A stretch of DNA of 6,122 nucleotides from NCBI GenBank assembly GCA_002441205.1, contig DJVN01000097.1, forward strand, positions 6,160 to 12,281, in the 5' to 3' direction. A program made the translations under genes and the position numbers. Origin of the DNA: Syntrophaceae bacterium UBA6255. Lineage in GTDB: Bacteria > Desulfobacterota > Syntrophia > Syntrophales > Smithellaceae. How positions within the stretch are numbered: position 1 is the stretch's first letter; every line of letters starts with the position of its first letter. This document shows positions 1 through 4,242 of this stretch, piece after piece. The notes under the pieces were generated by a model. That model did not search any database, had not been told where the DNA came from, and saw only the letters and a list, made by a program, of their open reading frames with translations.

Positions 1-37
1 GGCAGCCGTGTTCAATACATTCATAAGCGAGGTAATT

Positions 38-184
38 ATGAATCAGGAAATTAAAGATTTAGAAAAAAGCGTGGAGTTAAAAGAAAAGGAAATACTTGTG
101 TTGTGCGATGTGATTGCTTCCAAGATGGAAGAGTTGGAGGCGTTTAAGATTAAACTTAACGATTTATGGGAAGGGGTGAAATGA
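38..184 (+). CDS. 48-aa charged coiled-coil mini-protein
   Basis: A short frame opens at ATG 38 behind GAGGT (30-34) with a 3-base spacer to the ATG. It encodes a 48-aa, highly charged, Leu/Ile-rich helix (start MNQEIKDLEKSVELKEKE) with heptad-like hydrophobic spacing, so a coiled coil is likely. Its TGA (182-184) overlaps the next gene's ATG at 181 in an ATGA junction, so the two are probably co-translated. I do not recognise a family. One caveat: the same frame stays open back to base 2 without a stop, so this could instead be the C-terminus of a longer gene entering from the left. The SD-like sequence and a competing frame that stops at 24-26 (a plausible end of an upstream gene) favour the start at 38. 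Confidence 0.6.
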   Translation: MNQEIKDLEKSVELKEKEILVLCDVIASKMEELEAFKIKLNDLWEGVK

Positions 185-1131
185 CTATTCAACAAGACAT
201 AGTTCTAAAAGCCATTGAGAGATTTCCCAAACTTCCCAACAGGACACTTGCTAGATATATTCTGATGGAAAACGGAGAATACTTTGATGGCGACCTTGAG
301 AAAATCAGAACATCAGTAAGATGGTTTTCGGGTTCAAAAGGGGATAGGTCAAGGCATAACAAAAGAGAAATCGTTATTCCCAAAACATTACGCAACAAGA
401 GAACCCCTTACCATTTAAGTCCAGGCAAATGGCTTTTCCTGTTTGATATTCACATTCCCTACCACGAACCGAAAGCAGTTGAGGCTGCTATACAGTTTGG
501 AAAAGACCAAAAAGTGACAGGTGTATTCTTTCCGGGTGATCTTCAAGACTGTGCTGCGGTTTCTTTCTGGCAGTCAAATTATAAAAGAAATTTCGACAAA
601 GAGCTGGAGATGTTCATAGACTTTTTAGACTTCATTGAACAGGAATTTCCAACACAAGAAAAGGTTTGGTTGCCGGGAAATCACGAATACAGACTTGATA
701 GATACTATCAGAGCAAAGCACCGGAATTAATCGGTATGCCGTTGATAGCCTTTGACACAGTCTTGGCTTTAGAACACCGGAAAATAACACGACTAGAATA
801 CAAGCAGATTGTCATGGCTGGAAAACTTCCGGTAATCCACGGTGATGAATTTAGAGTGTCTCAAGCAGTCAATCCAGCAAGGGGGTTGTTGCTCAAGGCT
901 CAGTCATGGGCTATGTGCGGTCACTATCACAAGACATCAGAACAGCCAGGGAAAAACTTAATGGGAACCCTTTTAACTTGCTGGTCGGTCGGGTGTCTGT
1001 GTGATTTATCCCCAGATTATAATCCTTACGGGAATAATTGGAATCATGGTTTTGCCGTTGTTGAGATAGACGAAAAAGGAAACTTTGAAGTTCACAATAA
1101 GAGAATTTTGCCGAGTGGGAGGGTAGCATGA
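181..1131 (+). CDS. Calcineurin-like metallophosphoesterase with N-terminal helical (HTH-like) domain
   Basis: A 316-aa predicted cytoplasmic phosphoesterase. The five signature blocks of the dinuclear-metal family are present in order: D89-x-H91 (FDIHIP), G119-D120-x2-D123 (GDLQD), G166-N167-H168-E169, H220 (VIHGDE) and G247-H248-Y-H250. All expected metal ligands are intact, so it should be active on a phosphodiester or phosphomonoester; the substrate cannot be read from sequence. Residues 1-60 (RTLARYILMENG, then SVRWFSGSKG) form a separate helical segment. This resembles the small HTH-type domain I recall at the N-terminus of phage relatives, and hints at nucleic-acid binding. I chose ATG 181 over the upstream in-frame ATG at 166. 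AAGGGG (171-176) lies 4 bases before 181, and 181 forms an ATGA overlap with the preceding gene. It overlaps the next gene by 4 bases. Phage early regions often carry such enzymes, possibly for nucleic-acid processing or nucleotide metabolism (inference). Confidence 0.9.
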   Translation: MTIQQDIVLKAIERFPKLPNRTLARYILMENGEYFDGDLEKIRTSVRWFSGSKGDRSRHNKREIVIPKTLRNKRTPYHLSPGKWLFLFDIHIPYHEPKAVEAAIQFGKDQKVTGVFFPGDLQDCAAVSFWQSNYKRNFDKELEMFIDFLDFIEQEFPTQEKVWLPGNHEYRLDRYYQSKAPELIGMPLIAFDTVLALEHRKITRLEYKQIVMAGKLPVIHGDEFRVSQAVNPARGLLLKAQSWAMCGHYHKTSEQPGKNLMGTLLTCWSVGCLCDLSPDYNPYGNNWNHGFAVVEIDEKGNFEVHNKRILPSGRVA

Positions 1132-1322
1132 GCCTGAGATACGAGCAATACAACGCATTAAAAATTACCAAAGAATTTCTTGTTGAGCTTATTGATGTTC
1201 ACTCACGGCCAAAGACTATTTCAGAAATGCAATCTAAGGCAATACATTGTCTGAGGCATTTCCCAATGTTGGAAGCAAGCGGCAAGCCGATATTCTCAAA
1301 AGACGAATTTACGAAGGATTAA
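1128..1322 (+). CDS. 64-aa small phage-type protein
   Basis: The ATG at 1128 overlaps the phosphoesterase TGA (ATGA) and is preceded by GGGAGGG, a good ribosome binding site, so translation is probably coupled. The 64-aa product is soluble and mostly helical, with no membrane segment. The segment AIHCLRHFPMLEASGKPIFS resembles a 'CLRHFP-x-L...G-x-P-x-FS' pattern I recall from small hypothetical phage proteins. That similarity is from memory and gives no function. Two histidines and one cysteine lie close together (H-C-L-R-H), but there are too few for a convincing zinc site. TAA at 1320-1322 lies just before the next gene's ATG (1324), which continues the operon. Confidence 0.75.
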   Translation: MSLRYEQYNALKITKEFLVELIDVHSRPKTISEMQSKAIHCLRHFPMLEASGKPIFSKDEFTKD

Positions 1323-1323
1323 C

Positions 1324-1503
1324 ATGGAATATAAAGTTTACGCAGAATTTTACGGCAAGAAAATCAAAAAAACCGTTTGGGCTGATAGCCCAGAACACGC
1401 AAAAGAAAAATTGAGAAATGACATTATATTCCACAAAATCTTAACAGCGGAAGAATCGGTCATATTTGATAATCTTATGAGTTTATTTAAGGATAGAAAA
1501 TGA
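1324..1503 (+). CDS. 59-aa small protein, alpha/beta, unknown function
   Basis: Starts at ATG 1324, one base after the preceding TAA, with AAGGA about 5 bases upstream. It ends with a TGA at 1501-1503 that overlaps the next ATG (1500) in an ATGA junction. The 59-aa product begins with an alternating strand-like stretch (MEYKVYAEFYGKKIKKTVWA), followed by a helix starting at SPEHAKEKL. This matches the small 'strand-strand-helix' phage proteins with a 'vwAdSpeeAkekl' turn, but I cannot assign a function. It is net basic with no cysteines and no membrane segment. Support comes from the exact fit between its neighbours, the intact frame and the SD site. Confidence 0.75.
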   Translation: MEYKVYAEFYGKKIKKTVWADSPEHAKEKLRNDIIFHKILTAEESVIFDNLMSLFKDRK

Positions 1504-1799
1504 AAATACCGCCTTTAATCACAATAGCTGGGCATCAAATAAAGATTGTCACAAAGGAAAAACTAGAAGCCGATGAAGCACCATGCGTGGGCTTGGCTTA
1601 TACAGGACAGGATTTGATTCACCTTGCGAGAACGTGCCACGGCGTAAAACTCAATTCGGCACAGAGAGCAACAGCTTTTTTGCATGAGAGTTTACATATC
1701 ATGTCGGTTCTGTACGGGTTGAATTTGACGGAAAAGCAAGTGAGCCAATGGGAAGTAGTTTTGTATCAATATCTCCATGACAATCATCTTCGCTTTTAA
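1500..1799 (+). CDS. Small HExxH zinc-metallopeptidase-like protein
   Basis: A 99-aa protein with a canonical zinc-binding HExxH motif at residues 62-66 (HESLH) inside a helix preceded by QRATAF. Glu85 in SQWEVVLYQYL, 19 residues after His66, is a plausible third ligand, as in gluzincins. The order (short N-terminal strands, HExxH helix, then a second helix ending in LxDNxL) matches compact phage proteins related to ImmA/IrrE or SprT-like metallopeptidases. No signal peptide or substrate domain is present, so it is probably cytoplasmic. It is very small for a free-standing protease and could be a zinc-structured adaptor. Its ATG overlaps the preceding stop (ATGA), with AAGGATAG upstream. It is the last protein gene before the tRNA. 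Confident as a gene, moderate on enzymatic activity. Confidence 0.82.
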   Translation: MKIPPLITIAGHQIKIVTKEKLEADEAPCVGLAYTGQDLIHLARTCHGVKLNSAQRATAFLHESLHIMSVLYGLNLTEKQVSQWEVVLYQYLHDNHLRF

Positions 1800-1838
1800 A
1801 GGATTAGTGAGAGCAGAGGAAAAGACGTGATGAAACGG

Positions 1839-1926
1839 GGGCAGGTGGCCGAGTGGTCAATGGCACCTGACTGTAAATCAGGCGAAGCAAGGCTTCACGG
1901 TGGTTCGACTCCACCCCTGCCCTCCA
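1839..1926 (+). tRNA. tRNA-Tyr (anticodon GTA), CCA encoded, U73
   Basis: A complete class II cloverleaf. Acceptor GGGCAGG (1839-1845) pairs perfectly with CCTGCCC (1916-1922). The D stem is GCC/GGC (1848-1850/1862-1864). Anticodon stem CCTGA/TCAGG (1866-1870/1878-1882) encloses loop CTGTAAA with anticodon GTA at 1873-1875. A 5-bp variable-arm stem GAAGC/GCTTC (1884-1888/1892-1896) follows, then T stem GGTGG/CCACC with loop TTCGACT. CCA is encoded (1924-1926). The long variable arm plus GTA identifies a bacterial-type tRNA-Tyr reading UAU/UAC. Oddity: the discriminator base (position 73) is T at 1923, whereas bacterial tRNA-Tyr normally has A73, an identity element for TyrRS. The gene lies inside the plus-strand operon, so it is probably cut from the polycistronic transcript, as for other phage tRNAs. 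Confidence 0.95.
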
Positions 1927-1950
1927 TACAAAATCGGAGATTTTTAAGAA

Positions 1951-2118
1951 GTGAGCTTTGATAATCATTATCCGCATAGAAAGGATAGGCGTAAAAAATA
2001 CAGAGGGGCAAAGGCGGTTGACAGATCGTGCAGAAATCACGGATCGTGTCCTTATTGTGCAAAAGCAAGAAAGTATAAAATAAAAAAACAGGAACCTAAT
2101 GAACCGGAGATTGAATGA
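1951..2118 (+). CDS. 55-aa Cys/His mini-protein (probable zinc-binding)
   Basis: Starts at GTG 1951; the frame has a stop at 1945-1947, and no ATG is available. GGAGA (1936-1940) lies 10 bases upstream, a rather long spacing. The TGA (2116-2118) overlaps the next ATG (2115). The 55-aa product is strongly basic in its first half (SFDNHYPHRKDRRKKYRG) and contains RSCRNHGSCPYC, i.e. C-x3-H-x3-C-x2-C, a good tetradentate zinc site. The tail is acidic (EPNEPEIE). I recall short phage proteins with the same 'SFDNHYPxRKD ... RSCRNHGxCPxC' pattern, but of unknown role. The basic N-terminus next to a zinc knuckle suggests nucleic-acid binding (inference). It is short and GTG-started, so automated gene callers may miss it. 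Confidence 0.78.
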   Translation: MSFDNHYPHRKDRRKKYRGAKAVDRSCRNHGSCPYCAKARKYKIKKQEPNEPEIE

Positions 2119-2318
2119 GCAACAAAAAGAATCAATACAAAGTTTTTAAGGTAGTTGAGGGGGAAGTTATTGAGCATAGCTCTCACAACAATTTTATGTA
2201 CGCAGTTATTCAGCGTGACCAGCTAAGGAAGAAGGGCATTAGCTCAATGGTAATGTACCGGGGGCAAATTGTCGAGCAAGACGTAAAGAAAATTAAACCT
2301 ATGAAGGAGGGGATATGA
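2115..2318 (+). CDS. 67-aa basic protein of unknown function
   Basis: Both ends are fixed by ATGA overlaps: the start at 2115 overlaps the Cys/His gene's stop, and the TGA at 2316-2318 overlaps the next ATG (2315). CCGGAG lies about 5 bases before the start. The 67-aa product has the pattern strand (NQYKVFKVVEGEVIEH), helix (FMYAVIQRDQLRKKG), then strand (SSMVMYRGQIVEQD). This is a small alpha/beta fold with Lys-rich ends. I recognise no family or catalytic motif. Its position between a zinc mini-protein and the DUF3310-like gene suggests an accessory phage function only by association. Confidence 0.75.
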   Translation: MSNKKNQYKVFKVVEGEVIEHSSHNNFMYAVIQRDQLRKKGISSMVMYRGQIVEQDVKKIKPMKEGI

Positions 2319-2695
2319 ATTGGGACGAACTAAAAAGCAAGGGTAGTGAGCATTACAAGACAGGCGGGATAGAACCGATTGACCTATACGCAGCAGGGAA
2401 TATGTTTCACGATTTTGCTTTGTGCTCAATTATGAAATACGCTTTCCGGTCGAGAAGGGAAATGAATCTTGAAACAGATTTACTCATAAAGAATCTGGAA
2501 AAGATTATCGACTATGCCCAAAAACTGATTGCCGGACTGAAAACAACAAAACGTAAAAAAGAAAACCTTTTTGAAAAGCACAAGAGAATCAAGAAAAGCG
2601 AGGTAGAAATTTTTAGTACGCTACAAGGATTTAAAAGCGATGCAAACGTAGCGGAACAACTTAAAGACATAACGGAAGGAAAGGAGATTGCATAG
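2315..2695 (+). CDS. DUF3310-like phage protein with basic C-terminal extension
   Basis: A 126-aa protein whose first 70 residues follow the DUF3310 pattern of tailed phages. These include HYKTGGIEPIDLYAA (13-27), a helix with IMKYAFRSRRE (39-49, the usual 'viKYv-R-a-rK' block), and a helix LLIKNLEKIIDYAQKLI (56-72, the usual 'DLkKAlwYLe' block). DUF3310 has no settled biochemical role. It is sometimes annotated as a nucleotide-kinase-like or SaV-type protein, and I would not rely on that. About 50 residues after the domain (RKKENLFEKHKRIKKSEVE and onward) are an extra charged extension beyond the usual domain end. The ribosome binding site AAGGAGGGG, 3 bases from the ATG, is among the strongest in the window. 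The start overlaps the previous stop (ATGA). Confidence 0.82.
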   Translation: MNWDELKSKGSEHYKTGGIEPIDLYAAGNMFHDFALCSIMKYAFRSRREMNLETDLLIKNLEKIIDYAQKLIAGLKTTKRKKENLFEKHKRIKKSEVEIFSTLQGFKSDANVAEQLKDITEGKEIA

Positions 2696-2696
2696 C

Positions 2697-2954
2697 ATGG
2701 ATTATCAGACAACAGAGTATGACGGAATTAAAATTGAGGAATACAACGGAGTATTTTCTTTAACAGCGCAGAGAGTGAAAGACGATAATTTTTACCCTGT
2801 CTGGGCTAAGTACAAAAAAAACAAAACAGAGTATCAGGCGAAAGACTGGCCTGTTAAAGTTATTCTGGGCGACAAAGAGAAGGCCAAGACTGTTCTTTTA
2901 AATATGCTTGCTGAATTAGGCGAACCCAGCAACCCCGATGATGTGCCGTTCTAG
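2697..2954 (+). CDS. 85-aa protein with SSB-like C-terminal tip (DDVPF)
   Basis: Start chosen at ATG 2697, one base after the preceding TAG (2693-2695). AAGGAG (2681-2686) ends 10 bases upstream, while the alternative in-frame TTG at 2688 is only 1 base from that site and cannot use it. The 85-aa product looks like several strands (YDGIKIEEYNGVFSLTAQR, then PVWAKYKK and WPVKVILG), one helix (KEKAKTVLLNMLAEL), and then a Pro/Asp tail ending NPDDVPF. The final D-D-x-P-F closely matches the acidic tip of bacterial SSB proteins (for example DDDIPF), which docks many replication and repair proteins. However, the body is too short and the fold pattern does not look like an SSB OB domain. I therefore call it a protein carrying an SSB-type docking tip; function unknown. 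Confidence 0.8.
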   Translation: MDYQTTEYDGIKIEEYNGVFSLTAQRVKDDNFYPVWAKYKKNKTEYQAKDWPVKVILGDKEKAKTVLLNMLAELGEPSNPDDVPF

Positions 2955-2966
2955 TTTTTTTACTTT

Positions 2967-2994
2967 TTTACAATGACAGGGGCAAAATTATCCT
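2967..2994 (+). promoter_or_regulatory. Possible sigma70-type promoter for the last two plus-strand genes
   Basis: TTTACA (2967-2972) and TATCCT (2989-2994) are separated by 16 bases in the only sizeable gap (2955-3015) of the plus-strand operon. The hexamers match the consensus at 5/6 and 4/6. The gap starts with T7 and T6 runs but has no clear hairpin, so it is not a convincing terminator. In AT-rich DNA such a match can occur by chance. Confidence 0.27.
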
Positions 2995-3015
2995 ATATCG
3001 CATTTTAGGGCTTAA

Positions 3016-3213
3016 ATGTTAAATCGTACACAGGGCAAGACAAAACTCAATACAGGGCAATTTCAGGCGAAATACGACATAAATAAGATAATAGCCGAGG
3101 CCGAAGCAAATCCCCCGGACGAATACTGGGAATTTTCGACAGATCAAGTTGAAAGTTTACTTTTTTTAGAGAAACAAATCAAACAAGAGGGAAAGATTAA
3201 AATTGAAATATAG
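3016..3213 (+). CDS. 65-aa hypothetical protein
   Basis: ATG 3016 follows AGGG with 5 bases between. The frame closes at TAG 3211-3213 and overlaps the next gene by 11 bases. The N-terminus is Gln/Lys/Thr-rich and polar (LNRTQGKTKLNTGQFQAKYD). It is followed by an acidic helix (INKIIAEAEANPPDEYW) and a C-terminal helix (VESLLFLEKQIKQEG) ending in a basic tail. There are no cysteines and no membrane segment, and I recognise no family. It is the first gene after the 61-base gap and may begin a separate transcription unit with the HTH gene. The DNA around its start carries two copies of ACAGGGCAA (3030-3038 and 3052-3060). Confidence 0.62.
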   Translation: MLNRTQGKTKLNTGQFQAKYDINKIIAEAEANPPDEYWEFSTDQVESLLFLEKQIKQEGKIKIEI

Positions 3214-3583
3214 AGATGATATTTGCAGATTAACAAATTGCGTAAATCTTAAAGTATGTCAAGGCTTGTGCGGTTTTCTAAAAGATGTTGTCAATAACCA
3301 ATCAAGCGCTAAAGAGGTTTTATTATCAAATTTAATAAGTCCTGAAAAGCTGGAATTACGGGATTACAAAGAAGCCATGAACGAATTGGCTGAAAATCAG
3401 GAAACAAGAAATGAAGTGACTTTTGAGCGAATGCGTGAATTGACGGAAGGCTTAGAAGAAATCCCGTTTTATCAGCAGCGTAAAATTGCAATAACTATTT
3501 TATTATCACTGGGATTTACAAAAAATATTATACAGCGAATATGCAGGTTAAGCACCACGAGACTTTGGGAGATTTTGAGATAA
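3203..3583 (+). CDS. 126-aa protein with N-terminal Cys cluster and C-terminal helix-turn-helix
   Basis: Probable TTG start at 3203: the next in-frame ATG is about 58 codons in, and using it would delete the cysteine cluster. GAGGG lies about 11 bases upstream, so initiation may depend on coupling with the overlapping upstream gene (11-bp overlap). Residues C8, C13, C19 and C23 form C-x4-C-x5-C-x3-C, a possible zinc or metal site. A charged helical middle follows (ELRDYKEAMNELAENQE, RMRELTEGLEEIP). The last 33 residues read as a helix-turn-helix: helix AITILLSLG, helix TKNIIQRIC, turn, then recognition-like helix STTRLWEIL. As the final gene of the rightward operon, it could be a transcription regulator (inference), for example of late or opposing genes. 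It could instead be a small DNA-packaging accessory protein; I recognise no exact family. Confidence 0.72.
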   Translation: MKYRDDICRLTNCVNLKVCQGLCGFLKDVVNNQSSAKEVLLSNLISPEKLELRDYKEAMNELAENQETRNEVTFERMRELTEGLEEIPFYQQRKIAITILLSLGFTKNIIQRICRLSTTRLWEILR

Positions 3584-3584
3584 A

Positions 3585-3615
3585 GGGGGCAGTTAGCCCC
3601 CCCCCTTGTTATTTT
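3585..3615. terminator. Intrinsic terminator between the convergent operons
   Basis: Directly after the TAA at 3581-3583, GGGGGC (3585-3590) and GCCCCC (3596-3601) form a perfect 6-bp GC stem with loop AGTTA. A run of extra Cs and TTGTTATTTT (3606-3615) follows. The T-tract is displaced by four Cs, which is not ideal for plus-strand termination, but the location is right. On the minus strand the same hairpin is followed by TTTAT, so it may also stop the leftward operon. It is the only strong hairpin in the 65-base gap between the two converging operons. Confidence 0.7.
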
Positions 3616-3655
3616 AACGTGGTCATTTTTTGTTATTATTTGCCCTTGTTATTTT
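3603..3655. repeat. Two direct copies of CCCTTGTTATTTT, 40 bp apart
   Basis: The 13-mer CCCTTGTTATTTT occurs exactly at 3603-3615 (tail of the terminator) and again at 3643-3655, where it overlaps the stop codon of the leftward operon's last gene. It could mark a small duplication at the operon junction. Confidence 0.6.
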
Positions 3656-3903
3656 CCTTCAGCCTTGGCGATTGCATTATTTAAAAATTTTTTTGCTGCT
3701 TTAATATCAGCAGGAAAAATCTTATTCTGCGATAATGCTGCTATTGCCGCCTTACACGCCTCCAACAGTTCCGGTGCGGCGGCGATTAGTGCAGCAATTT
3801 CATTATCATTTTCACCATTTTTCACGGTGCAAATCCTTTTTTTGTTTTCGTCCTCAACCCAAATTGAGGTATTTTTATCACTACCATTGACGAGAAATTT
3901 CAT
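3649..3903 (-). CDS. 84-aa phage-type 'AAPELLEA' protein
   Basis: Start chosen at ATG 3903-3901 with GGGGGAG about 5 bases upstream; the in-frame ATG at 3924 lies inside the preceding gene and has no equivalent site. The N-terminal half is strand-like (MKFLVNG, SIWVEDENKKRICTV). The C-terminal half is alanine-rich and helical and contains IAALIAAAPELLEACKAAIA. 'LIAAAPELLEALk' is a recurrent motif of small hypothetical proteins in many tailed phages, with no known function. The tail (DIKAAKKFLNNAIAKAEGK) is another helix. It is the last gene of the leftward operon, 10 bases after its upstream neighbour. It supports the phage or prophage origin of the window but gives no biochemical role. Confidence 0.82.
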   Translation of the reverse strand: MKFLVNGSDKNTSIWVEDENKKRICTVKNGENDNEIAALIAAAPELLEACKAAIAALSQNKIFPADIKAAKKFLNNAIAKAEGK

Positions 3904-3913
3904 AATTCTCCCC

Positions 3914-4081
3914 CTATAAAGCAATAATAATCAGTACAACGGTTAAGAGTAACAACACGCCGGCAAGCTCCTTCTTGTTTGTGCTTTTGGGGATGTCACG
4001 GTTTATCCACTTATCCGGCCGGTTCGGGCAAATCCGGCAATCGTGATATTTTTTATCCCAGCAGTTTTGACAAGAGATCAT
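3914..4081 (-). CDS. 55-aa Cys-motif head plus C-terminal membrane segment
   Basis: ATG at 4081-4079, preceded by GAGGTG with 5 bases spacing and overlapping the upstream gene's TGA by 4 bases (ATGA). The 55-aa product starts MISCQNCWDKKYHDCRICP: two CxxC pairs (C4-x2-C7 and C15-x2-C18), each followed by a fixed residue (W8 and P19), a good four-cysteine zinc site. A polar linker follows (RPDKWINRDIPKSTNKK). The last 17 residues (LAGVLLLLTVVLIIIAL) are fully hydrophobic and long enough to span a membrane, suggesting a tail-anchored protein with its Cys head in the cytoplasm. It shares architecture and the 'C-x-N-C-W...C-x2-C-P' signature with the gene at 4765-4929, so the two are probably paralogues. 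Function unknown; possible roles include membrane recruitment or a small toxin or inhibitor. Confidence 0.78.
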   Translation of the reverse strand: MISCQNCWDKKYHDCRICPNRPDKWINRDIPKSTNKKELAGVLLLLTVVLIIIAL

Positions 4082-4230
4082 AATTGCACCTCACTTTCCG
4101 GCACAAAGGTAACTATTATGTTTTTGGTTGATGCTTGCTCTGCTCCACGGTTTTCAAGATCAACATTGCCGATTTTAAGGCAATCTTCACGCTCCGGGCA
4201 ATTCTGACAGAAGGTTTTTGTGCAGTACAT
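4078..4230 (-). CDS. 50-aa Cys-rich mini-protein
   Basis: ATG at 4230-4228 directly overlaps the clamp-like gene's TAA by one base (TAATG), with an excellent GGAGGTG site 5 bases upstream. The TGA (4080-4078) overlaps the next ATG. The 50-aa product has four cysteines in its first 17 residues: C3, C8, C11 and C17, i.e. C-x4-C-x2-C-x5-C (MYCTKTFCQNCPEREDC), a likely metal site. It shares 'CQNC' with the 55-aa neighbour but has no membrane segment; its C-terminal half ends in a strand-like NIIVTFVPESEVQL. It appears to be a soluble relative of the two Cys-motif membrane mini-proteins. Being so short, it is easily missed, but the exact junctions on both sides make it convincing. Function unknown. 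Confidence 0.75.
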   Translation of the reverse strand: MYCTKTFCQNCPEREDCLKIGNVDLENRGAEQASTKNIIVTFVPESEVQL

Positions 4231-4242
4231 TAGCACACCTCC
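4228..4242 (-). promoter_or_regulatory. Ribosome binding site and TAATG junction, copy 1
   Basis: Reading leftward, GGAGGTGTGCTAATG contains the SD site, the stop of the clamp-like gene and the start of the 50-aa Cys gene. It matches the junction at 4927-4941 at 14 of 15 bases. It sets strong re-initiation at the Cys gene. Confidence 0.8.

Noticed and set aside
166..180. Upstream ATG for the metallophosphoesterase
   Set aside because: It lacks a spaced SD site and lies deeper in the previous gene; ATG 181 has AAGGGG and the typical ATGA overlap.
189..398. Minus-strand frames inside plus-strand genes (189-398, 911-1171, 2244-2429, 2512-2712, 3309-3491)
   Set aside because: All lie opposite better-supported genes with SD sites and recognisable motifs.
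1830..1961. Plus-strand 43-codon frame from ATG 1830 running through the tRNA
   Set aside because: Despite a nearby purine-rich stretch, it is formed by the tRNA sequence and overlaps the zinc-knuckle gene; the perfect cloverleaf explains the DNA.
1804..2040. Minus-strand open frame opposite the tRNA
   Set aside because: Its GVESNHREALLRL... text is the well-known false protein produced by reading the antisense of a tRNA; no SD site supports it.
3665..3919. Hydrophobic plus-strand frame of 84 codons
   Set aside because: It is antisense to the 'AAPELLEA' gene; the hydrophobicity comes from reading Ala/Lys-rich helices backwards, and there is no SD site.
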